A DNA stretch of 56,890 nucleotides, from positions 217,009 to 273,898 of the forward strand of contig NZ_MUHA01000003.1 in NCBI RefSeq assembly GCF_002217355.1. Reading direction: 5' to 3'. Below, piece by piece: positions 37,781 to 44,132 of the stretch. The stretch's first letter is position 1. The number at the start of each line of letters is the position of its first letter. This stretch comes from Flavobacterium oncorhynchi (GTDB lineage Bacteria; Bacteroidota; Bacteroidia; Flavobacteriales; Flavobacteriaceae). Position numbers and translations under genes: made by a program. The notes under the pieces are model-generated. The model was not told the origin of the DNA. It did no database searches and saw only the letters and a list, made by a program, of their open reading frames with translations.

Positions 37781-38536
37781 ATGCTGAAATCAATTTTAGA
37801 AAATAATAAAAATTACCAGCCGGGATTGTCAATTGATAGTGTGATTTTTGGTTTTCATGATAACCAATTGAAAGTGCTGCTGATTAAAATTCCGCACAAC
37901 GAAAAATGGTCTTTACCAGGCGGATTTATTCCAATTGATCAGGATATTGATACGGCAGCGGTTACCATTTTAAATGAAAGAACAGGAGTTGAAGGTGTTT
38001 TTTTAAGGCAGTTTGCTACATTTGGAAAAACGAAGCGAAATGATAATCATTTTGGGAATGAAATTTTAAAACATTTAGATATTGATCCCGAACAAGGAAA
38101 ATGGCTTACGCAGCGTTTTGTAACAATTGGTTATTATGCCTTAGTAGATTTTCTAAAAATACTTCCTAATCCTATTAACAGAAACGAAGTTGTAGAATGG
38201 ATCGATCATAAAGAAGTTCCAGATCTTATTTTAGATCATCGGGAAATTTTAGATAAAGCTCTTGATACCTTAAGAATAGAGCTGAATTTAATGCCCATTG
38301 GATATAATTTATTACCAGAGAAATTCACGATTCCAGAACTGCAAAAATTATACGAAACGATTTTAGATAAAAAACTAGATCGCAGAAATTTTCTTAGAAA
38401 GATAACTAATATTGGAATTCTGGTTAAACTTGATGAAAAGAAAAGTAATGTTGCCCACAAAGCACCAAATTTATATTCTTTCGATAAAGAAAAATACGAT
38501 GAGGTCTTGAAAAATGGATTGAATCAAGGTTGGTAA
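37781..38536 (+). CDS. Nudix-domain transcriptional regulator, NrtR/AraR-like
   Basis: This 251-residue protein has an N-terminal Nudix domain (about 12-150) and a C-terminal winged helix (about 165-250; LLPEKFTIPELQKLYETI, then LDRRNFLRKI). The Nudix box (GGFIPIDQDIDTAAVTILNE) lacks the normal E and REUXEE residues, so hydrolysis is unlikely and ligand sensing is expected, as in NrtR and the Bacteroides arabinose regulator AraR. The ATG at 37781 is preferred; an upstream TTG adds only a short tail. Its targets are unknown: it could act on sugar or NAD genes. It lies next to the PUL but is not clearly part of it. Confidence 0.82.
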   Translation: MLKSILENNKNYQPGLSIDSVIFGFHDNQLKVLLIKIPHNEKWSLPGGFIPIDQDIDTAAVTILNERTGVEGVFLRQFATFGKTKRNDNHFGNEILKHLDIDPEQGKWLTQRFVTIGYYALVDFLKILPNPINRNEVVEWIDHKEVPDLILDHREILDKALDTLRIELNLMPIGYNLLPEKFTIPELQKLYETILDKKLDRRNFLRKITNIGILVKLDEKKSNVAHKAPNLYSFDKEKYDEVLKNGLNQGW

Positions 38537-38568
38537 AATTTGTTAAGTCTGATAAATAATTTGCGATT

Positions 38569-38889
38569 ATGGTGTCAATTGAAACATTCCGAAAATTAGC
38601 TTTATCATTTGAAAATGCGGCCGAAGAACCACATTTTGAAAAAACATCTTTTCGTGTCAAGAAGAAAATTTTCGCCACTTATGATGAAAAGAAAAACCAC
38701 GCCGTTTTAAAATTCAATGAAATAGATCAATCTGTATTTTGCGCTTCAAGTGAAATGATTTTTTATCCAATACCTAATAAATGGGGAAAACAAGGCTGGA
38801 CAATTGTTGAGCTTTCAAAAGTAAGACCTGAAATGTTTGCGGATGCTTTATTACTTTCCTACCAAAGTGTCGCTTCTAAAAAGAAGTAG
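38569..38889 (+). CDS. MmcQ/YjbR family protein
   Basis: This 106-residue protein belongs to the MmcQ/YjbR (DUF419) family, small double-wing proteins with a CyaY-like fold. The sequence fits throughout: LALSFENAAEEPHFEKTSFRVKKKIFATYDEKKNHAVLKF, then WGKQGWTIVELSKV. The family is often annotated as DNA-binding, on weak evidence. It lies 32 bp downstream of the Nudix regulator and is probably co-transcribed with it. It is convergent with alkB. Confidence 0.85.
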   Translation: MVSIETFRKLALSFENAAEEPHFEKTSFRVKKKIFATYDEKKNHAVLKFNEIDQSVFCASSEMIFYPIPNKWGKQGWTIVELSKVRPEMFADALLLSYQSVASKKK

Positions 38890-38900
38890 AGTTTTATAAC

Positions 38901-39509
38901 TTACCTGACAATAGTTCTAAAAGTTAAATTTACCCTTGGCTTCTGAGTAGTTTTTGTTGGCGGAAGCCGATGAAGCCAATGCGTTTGTGTTTCGTCTTTC
39001 ATAACCAATAAACTTCCGTGTTCTAAAATCATAGCAACAACTTCTTTAGTTTCCTTATGTTTGAAAGCAAATTTACGTTCAGCACCAAAACTTACAGAAC
39101 CAATTGCTCCGTTTTTTTTCAAATCCTTTTCAGCGTCGCTGTGCCACGCCATTCCTTCATCGCCGGAATGATATAAATTGAGTAAGCAGGAATTGAAAGT
39201 TTCTCCTGTTTTTTCTTCTATAAAAGTTTTTAGTTCCAGTAATTCCTTTGTCCAAGGAAGCGCTTTTTTTGTCGTATTCGAATATGTGTATTCAAATTCC
39301 TTATCACCATACCAAGCCACCTTTCTTTTGGTTAAGATTAATTTTCCAAAAATGATCGCTTCATCATTTTTCCATTCGATCGTATTCAATAGAATATCAC
39401 GATAAAAATCGGCTTTTTCTCTCGAAAACAATTTTCCATAATAATTAACCGTACCATCCTTAGGAAGCAGATTTGTTGTTTCGTTTATTTGAGGATTAAA
39501 TAAGTCCAT
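38901..39509 (-). CDS. alkB: Alkylated DNA repair dioxygenase AlkB
   Basis: This 202-residue 2OG-Fe(II) dioxygenase removes methyl groups from 1-methyladenine and 3-methylcytosine in DNA. The iron ligands are His123 and Asp125 in MAWHSDAE and His180 in HWLHRLPP; the 2-oxoglutarate-binding arginines are Arg192 and Arg198 in PRVNLTFRT. The start overlaps the end of the Ada-type zinc-domain gene by 14 bp, which suggests translational coupling. It is the last gene of the alkylation-response cluster. Confidence 0.92.
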   Translation of the reverse strand: MDLFNPQINETTNLLPKDGTVNYYGKLFSREKADFYRDILLNTIEWKNDEAIIFGKLILTKRKVAWYGDKEFEYTYSNTTKKALPWTKELLELKTFIEEKTGETFNSCLLNLYHSGDEGMAWHSDAEKDLKKNGAIGSVSFGAERKFAFKHKETKEVVAMILEHGSLLVMKDETQTHWLHRLPPTKTTQKPRVNLTFRTIVR

Positions 39510-39741
39510 TTTTCCATTTTTGATATTCGAGTTTCATGCAATGTCCGCAAGGTCTGAAACCATTTTGTTTAGCTTCGTTTTCTGAAGAAAAGAAAACCCG
39601 ATTTTCGCGTTTCATTCTTTTTCCGGAAGAGCATTTCAGTGTTCCGTAGATCTTTAGTTTTTGGTTGCCGCCGAAACAAATTTCGCCTTTTTTAATTTTA
39701 TTTCGAAGGTCTGAATCTGAAATTTTAGAATGTTGAATCAT
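39496..39741 (-). CDS. Stand-alone Ada-type metal-binding domain
   Basis: This 81-residue protein resembles the N-terminal zinc domain of Ada, which in E. coli takes methyl groups from DNA phosphotriesters. The RPCGHC motif (Cys65, Cys68) and LKCSSGKRM (Cys37) correspond to the Ada ligands, but the position four after Cys37 is Lys, so the usual second Cys is missing; Cys22 may replace it. The neighbouring Ada-like protein lacks this domain, so the gene looks like the missing part of a split Ada. It overlaps alkB by 14 bp. Phosphotriester repair or signalling is inferred, not shown. Confidence 0.8.
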   Translation of the reverse strand: MIQHSKISDSDLRNKIKKGEICFGGNQKLKIYGTLKCSSGKRMKRENRVFFSSENEAKQNGFRPCGHCMKLEYQKWKNGLI

Positions 39742-39771
39742 TTCTTTTTTAGTTGCAGAGGTTCAAAGTAA

Positions 39772-39822
39772 CAAAGAGACAAAGGTTCTCAATCTTTGTG
39801 CCTTTGAACCTTTGTCTCTTTG
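39772..39822. repeat. CAAAGAGACAAAGGTTC inverted repeat
   Basis: A perfect 17-bp inverted repeat (39772-39788 and 39806-39822) with a 17-nt loop lies between the 2OG oxygenase and the Ada-type domain gene. The flanks continue the same simple pattern (AACAAAG, GTCTCTTTGTC). Related AAGGTTC words appear near the start of the TonB receptor at 54689-54735, so a dispersed family is likely. In the transcript it forms a strong hairpin. Confidence 0.75.
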
Positions 39823-39834
39823 TCTCTTTGTCAC

Positions 39835-40548
39835 TTAATTTAACGCATCATGAAAAATAATTCCCAGCGTATATCTTTCACCAGATTGAACCTCGCTTAC
39901 TCCATGTTTCATATTAACACGATAATACCCTTTTGACCCTTTTACAGGTCTAAAATTGGTTGTAAAAACCAAAATATCTCCCTTTTTGGGTTTCAAAACA
40001 ATAGCCTTAGATTGTGCTCTTGGCGTTTGCTGTGTAAGAACAAATTCGCCGCCGGTAAAATCTTCATCTGGTTCAGACAAGAAGAGTACAATTTGAATTG
40101 GAAAATAAATATCCCCGTATAAATCCTGATGGAGCGTATTAAAACCGCCTTTACCGTATTTTAAAATCAGAACTGTTGCTTTTAATTGATTATTATCGTG
40201 ACACAGTTTTAATAGTTCTTCATGTTTATCAGGGAAGATTGTATTGATATTTAGAACTTTCATCCATGCATTTGCGATTGGGGCTAATTTGGGATAGACT
40301 GCAGAGCGAATGTTCTGAATTAAATCTGGAAGAGGATAATTGAAATATTTGTATTCACCCAGACCAAATCGATAGCGTTCCATTACAACCGTTTTTCGGT
40401 ATAAAGCAGGATTGTCATAATCTAATTTTAAATCTTCACATTGTTCGTTATTAAGGACTTTTGGAAGGATTGCGAATCCATTTTCATGTATAGATTCGGT
40501 GATGCTTTCCCAGTTTTGAGAATCAATTTTTGATTGTATGTTTTGCAT
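39835..40548 (-). CDS. 2OG-Fe(II) oxygenase in the alkylation-response cluster
   Basis: This 237-residue protein has a double-stranded beta-helix core with His140 and Asp142 (HQDLYGD), His215 (VNMKHGVSEV) and Arg225, the full iron and 2-oxoglutarate site. It is not AlkB-like in the substrate-binding part. Its neighbours are an Ada-like regulator upstream and Ada-zinc and alkB genes downstream, all on one strand, so a repair or demethylation role is likely. I recall such proteins beside ada in Bacteroidota, annotated only as 2OG-Fe(II) oxygenase. Confidence 0.82.
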   Translation of the reverse strand: MQNIQSKIDSQNWESITESIHENGFAILPKVLNNEQCEDLKLDYDNPALYRKTVVMERYRFGLGEYKYFNYPLPDLIQNIRSAVYPKLAPIANAWMKVLNINTIFPDKHEELLKLCHDNNQLKATVLILKYGKGGFNTLHQDLYGDIYFPIQIVLFLSEPDEDFTGGEFVLTQQTPRAQSKAIVLKPKKGDILVFTTNFRPVKGSKGYYRVNMKHGVSEVQSGERYTLGIIFHDALN

Positions 40549-40575
40549 AATGATTTTTAGATTGAAATTTTTTTT

Positions 40576-40654
40576 GCCGCGAATTACACGAATTGCACCA
40601 ATTTTTATTTTGATTGATAAAAATTAATTCGTGAGCATTCGTGTAATTCGCGGC
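40576..40654. repeat. GCCGCGAATTACACGAAT inverted repeat
   Basis: Two perfect 18-bp arms (40576-40593 and 40637-40654) flank a 43-nt AT-rich centre. No ORF or transposase is inside. Elements with this GCCGCGAATTACACG sequence are, to my recollection, dispersed in Flavobacterium intergenic DNA. The size and structure are MITE-like. Confidence 0.75.
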
Positions 40655-40670
40655 GAATAAACAATACGTT

Positions 40671-40690
40671 AGACGCACTACTTTGCGTCT
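40671..40690. repeat. AGACGCA hairpin repeat
   Basis: AGACGCA-CTACTT-TGCGTCT forms a perfect 7-bp hairpin followed by CTAC. It resembles the widespread GTAGAGACGCA...TGCGTCTCTAC intergenic element. It lies 28 bp past the stop codon of the Ada-like gene and may act as a weak terminator, without a T-run. Confidence 0.55.
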
Positions 40691-40717
40691 CTACGGATAT
40701 GTTTTGTGTAATTTGGA

Positions 40718-41566
40718 TTATAGATTTATCTGCGCGCCTTCCCAGCCAATTATGGCCGTTTTTCTCGTATTTCCCCACATATAACCGCCAAAGATTCCAG
40801 AAGATTGAATCACACGATGGCATGGAATTAAAAAAGCAACTGGATTACTGCCAATTGCAGTTCCAACAGCTCTTGAAGCATTTGGCTTCTCAATTTGATG
40901 TGCAATAGTGCCATAAGTTGAAAGCTGTCCCATTGGGATTTTTAGCAGCGTTTCCCAAACTTTCAATTGAAAATCGGTTCCTTTTAGATGCAGTTTTATT
41001 TCAGATAATTTGCTCCAGTCATTTTGAAATATAAACAATGCATTTTGCTGCACTAAATCTAGTTTTCTAGAGAAAGAGGCATTTGAGAATTTGTCTTTTA
41101 AAGCATTTAAGCCGTTTGTTTCATCTTCGGCGAAAGCCATAAAACAAATTCCTTTTGAAGTAGAGGCTACAATAATATTACCAAATGGACTTTCGGCAAA
41201 GCTGTAATTTATTTCAAGATTCCTTCCGCCGTTTTTATATTCGGCAGGAGTCATTCCTTCGATGTTTACAAATAAATCATGAAGACGGCTTGTTCCGGAA
41301 AGTCCTGTTTCGTAAGCTGTTTCAGAAACGGTTGCCTGATTTTCTTTAAGCAGTTTTTTGGCATGTTCCAAACTGGTATACTGCAAGAATTTCTTCGGAC
41401 TTGTTCCTGCCCAATCGCTGAAAAGTTTCTGAAAGTGAAACGGACTTAAATGCACTTTTTCGGCAACTTCATCAAGATTAGGCTGCTCTTTAAAATTGGC
41501 TTTGATATAATCGATGGCTTCTGCAATACGATTATAATTAATGGTTTCCTGTGTGTTCATTTTCAT
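40718..41566 (-). CDS. ada: Ada-like AraC regulator fused to methylguanine-DNA methyltransferase
   Basis: This 282-residue protein has an AraC-type HTH pair at about 10-110 (VHLSPFHFQKLFSDWAGTSPKKFLQYTSLEHAKKLL) and an O6-methylguanine methyltransferase domain with the acceptor Cys249 in PCHRVIQ. Compared with E. coli Ada (354 residues) the N-terminal zinc and phosphotriester domain is missing; a separate gene three places downstream (39496-39741) encodes such a domain. It repairs O6-methylguanine irreversibly and probably controls the cluster. How it is activated without the attached N-domain is open. Confidence 0.92.
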   Translation of the reverse strand: MKMNTQETINYNRIAEAIDYIKANFKEQPNLDEVAEKVHLSPFHFQKLFSDWAGTSPKKFLQYTSLEHAKKLLKENQATVSETAYETGLSGTSRLHDLFVNIEGMTPAEYKNGGRNLEINYSFAESPFGNIIVASTSKGICFMAFAEDETNGLNALKDKFSNASFSRKLDLVQQNALFIFQNDWSKLSEIKLHLKGTDFQLKVWETLLKIPMGQLSTYGTIAHQIEKPNASRAVGTAIGSNPVAFLIPCHRVIQSSGIFGGYMWGNTRKTAIIGWEGAQINL

Positions 41567-41768
41567 TCAATTTTATAAGGCAAATATCGATTGGTTTCTG
41601 CAGGTATAAAATCCGAATCTTGCGGAGTTTTTTTAACCGCAAAGGGCACTAAGATTTACGCAAAGTACGCAAAGTTTTTTTTACGCAATATTGTCACCCT
41701 GAGCGAAGTCGAAGGGCAGAAAGTATGTCGACAAAGATTGGCACAAACCTGAAACTTGAAACAAAAAA
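41567..41768. repeat. Mosaic of dispersed repeats between ada and the GNAT gene
   Basis: This 202-bp spacer contains three elements in a row. 41635-41674 is an AACCGCAAAGGGCACTAAG element with tandem ACGCAAAG words. 41692-41717 is TGTCACCCTGAGCGAAGTCG with AAGGGC after it, also present as a variant at 6899-6922. 41748-41766 is CCTGAAACTTGAAACAAAA. No gene or transposase is seen. The last element lies directly at the end of the GNAT gene. Confidence 0.6.
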
Positions 41769-42230
41769 CTATAATTCTTTTTCCATTTTGTAATTAATAA
41801 GTATTTCATTGTAACGAATGTTTTTTTGTTCGGCTTTTGCAATAAATCCTTTTTTTTCAAAAAATGGTTTTGCTGTAATACTGATATCTGAAGTTATATT
41901 TTTGGAATATTGTTTTTTGGCTTCGAGCTCTAATTCTGTTAAAAGCTTATCAGCAATTCCTTGTCGTTGAAAATCTTTATGAATGTAAAAGAAGTCAATA
42001 TAGTTTCCATCTTTTAACGTTCCAAAACCAGCGATTTGATTTTCAATAAGTACTAATAAAACAAATTGTGTTTCGATAACTTCAAGCCATCGTTTTTTGT
42101 TTTCTATGCCAGAAATCCAAGCTTTGATTTGTGCGGGATTATAATCATTCTTGCAGACAGATTGTATGGTTTCTATATACAATTGCTGCATTTCGTCTAA
42201 GTCTGAAAGTGTGCCTTTTTTGAAAATCAT
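41769..42230 (-). CDS. GNAT family N-acetyltransferase
   Basis: This 153-residue protein has the GNAT fold. FYIHKDFQRQGIADKLLTELE at about 76-96 contains the acetyl-CoA-binding Q/RxxGxG/A motif (QRQGIA), and the C-terminal FFEKKGFIAKAEQKNIRYNEI fits the last strands of the fold. The substrate is not predictable. Spacing suggests a single-gene unit. Confidence 0.87.
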   Translation of the reverse strand: MIFKKGTLSDLDEMQQLYIETIQSVCKNDYNPAQIKAWISGIENKKRWLEVIETQFVLLVLIENQIAGFGTLKDGNYIDFFYIHKDFQRQGIADKLLTELELEAKKQYSKNITSDISITAKPFFEKKGFIAKAEQKNIRYNEILINYKMEKEL

Positions 42231-42289
42231 TAATTTGTTGATTTATTGTGATGTTTCATTTATCATAGTGTTGTATGATGAAAAATGAT

Positions 42290-42622
42290 TTAATGCGCTG
42301 TAGTTTTAGAAAAAATATTAATTACAACAACTCCAATTATAATTAGGCTCAATCCAATTATGGCAGGTAAATCAGGGATTTCTTTAAAGAAAATAGCGCC
42401 AATAGTTGTAATTAAAACAATGCCGACTCCTGACCAAATAGCGTAAGCAAAACCAACCGGAATAGTTCTTATGGCAAAACTTAAAAAGTAAAATGCAGCA
42501 AAGTATCCTACGATTGTAATAATACTGGGAATAAGTTGAGTAAACTGCTCCGATTTTTTTAATGCAGTCGTGGCAATAATTTCGAAGACAATGGCGATAA
42601 ATAAAAATAAAAAATTCTTCAT
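42290..42622 (-). CDS. SMR family multidrug efflux protein
   Basis: This 110-residue inner-membrane protein has four transmembrane helices and belongs to the small multidrug resistance (EmrE/QacE/SugE) family. The essential membrane-embedded Glu14 lies in FIAIVFEIIATTALKKSE. The conserved VGFAYAIWSGVGIVLITTIGA segment in helix 3 is present. It would exchange protons for a small cationic compound; EmrE-like drug export and SugE-like guanidinium export cannot be separated with certainty. A perfect -7 box, TAACTTTG, lies at 42645-42638 on its strand. Confidence 0.9.
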   Translation of the reverse strand: MKNFLFLFIAIVFEIIATTALKKSEQFTQLIPSIITIVGYFAAFYFLSFAIRTIPVGFAYAIWSGVGIVLITTIGAIFFKEIPDLPAIIGLSLIIIGVVVINIFSKTTAH

Positions 42623-42669
42623 AATTAAGTTTTTTTACAAAGTTACGTTTTGTACAAAGCAGGCAGCAA

Positions 42670-43749
42670 TTATTTAAGTTTATGTTTTTTTGTAGAAACA
42701 CTTATTAATTTATAACCATTTTCAGTTCTTAAAAACTCAAAATGATCCTGTCCAAAATCTGTTTTGTTTTTTGAATTGATGACAATATCCATAATAGGGT
42801 AAATCCAGTCTTTAGATTCATTACAATTATTGAAATACATTTCGTATTCGGCAGATTCAAAAATAAATTGATTCAAACCGTCGGCAGAAATGAAATAATC
42901 TGTTTTTGCAGTATTTAATTCTTGAAGTTTAAGTTTTAAAAAATTGTAATTATTATTTATGAACTTGTTTTTGGGGTTATTTATCCAGCCCATTGGTTCT
43001 TTCCAATAAGTAATTTTGTCAAAAGATTGTTTTAATATATTAGCTTTAGATAAATCTTTGAGCAAACTATTTGTCAGCCATTCTTTAAACTCTTTTTCAA
43101 AGTTTATAAACGAATAATAATGACCGTCAACTCCAAGAAAACACTCTCTTATTGAATCTTTACTAGGTACTGTCGATTTTTCTAGAGAATAAAAATTAAG
43201 GTTATCATTGTATGCAAAATCTTCAATTAAAACATTGTTATCGATGTCGATTAGAAACTCTTTTCCTCCAGTCCAGAAAAAGTGTTCACCATCTCTTACT
43301 TTTTCAGCATCTTTTAATCCTATAAAAATTCCATTTCTAACTTTAGTTAAATTGCTGTATACTGCAGGAATTACGATTTTACCTTCGCCATTAAAGATTC
43401 CCATTTTATCCGTTTTACGATCTCTAAATCTTATAAAACCTTCATTTTCACAATCTGGACCATTGTCAAAAATATATAAACTGTCTCGGCCAACAATTTT
43501 GCCTGTCTTGGTTAAATAATAACTTTCCCATTTTTGATTGTTTCCTTCCGTAACGGCTATAATATTCTCGAATTTATTAGCGATTGTAAATCCCATAAAT
43601 TTTGGCTCAATTTTGATGATGCCGTTTTTATCTTTAAAACCAATATGAGTTGAATCTTTATCTGGAAATGAGATCCAGATATCATTGCTTTGAGCAAATA
43701 CTGTTACGTTTAAAAAGAAGAAAACAGAAAAAAGAATACTCTTTTTCAT
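42670..43749 (-). CDS. Secreted WG-repeat-like protein
   Basis: This 359-residue protein has a signal peptide (1-19, ending in VFAQS). Residues 30-130 contain WG-like repeats with the pattern GFKDKNGIIKIEPKFMG, GIFNGEGKIVIPAVYSNL. These are short beta units often seen in exported Bacteroidota proteins. The C-terminal half (about 190-359) is of no family I know. It lies 9 bp downstream of the small Cys-rich gene, so the two are probably one operon. Function unknown. Confidence 0.65.
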   Translation of the reverse strand: MKKSILFSVFFFLNVTVFAQSNDIWISFPDKDSTHIGFKDKNGIIKIEPKFMGFTIANKFENIIAVTEGNNQKWESYYLTKTGKIVGRDSLYIFDNGPDCENEGFIRFRDRKTDKMGIFNGEGKIVIPAVYSNLTKVRNGIFIGLKDAEKVRDGEHFFWTGGKEFLIDIDNNVLIEDFAYNDNLNFYSLEKSTVPSKDSIRECFLGVDGHYYSFINFEKEFKEWLTNSLLKDLSKANILKQSFDKITYWKEPMGWINNPKNKFINNNYNFLKLKLQELNTAKTDYFISADGLNQFIFESAEYEMYFNNCNESKDWIYPIMDIVINSKNKTDFGQDHFEFLRTENGYKLISVSTKKHKLK

Positions 43750-43758
43750 AAGATTTAT

Positions 43759-44043
43759 TTATCGTAAATGAATTTCTGATTCCTTATTTTTTGCTTCATC
43801 AAAGCAATCGCTGCATAACATTTTAAAATCAGCTTTAGCTTGAAAAACATCAGTCCATTCTTCACCATTATCCAATAGATATTGTTCACATTCTCCGCAC
43901 CAAGCAATCTGTGGAAGATCTTCTTCGGCTTCTGAGTAGAAAAAGCCTGTTTTTTCGTCTGAATCTATTGCCATTGCAATATGAATACAGCCAAAAGACA
44001 TTTCTTTTGAGCCATGTAGTTCACATAAAACATTTTCGATCAT
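43759..44043 (-). CDS. Small Cys-rich protein, possible zinc ribbon
   Basis: This 94-residue protein has a CELHGSKEMSFGCIH start, a CGEC pair near residue 49 and a CSDC pair near residue 77. Four or more Cys/His pairs imply zinc binding. It is acidic, has no signal peptide and no membrane segment. I recognise no characterised homologue. It precedes the WG-repeat gene by 9 bp. Confidence 0.65.
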   Translation of the reverse strand: MIENVLCELHGSKEMSFGCIHIAMAIDSDEKTGFFYSEAEEDLPQIAWCGECEQYLLDNGEEWTDVFQAKADFKMLCSDCFDEAKNKESEIHLR

Positions 44044-44132
44044 TATTTTATAAAATTTTACTTTTTTGCAAGTTATTAGATTTCAAATTTAAGCATAAAA
44101 AAGAAAATTCTATTTTTAGTTACAGCGTTCTA

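Noticed and set aside
40576..40654. Insertion sequence
   Set aside because: The inverted repeat is perfect but encloses only 43 nt with no transposase; called a repeat instead.
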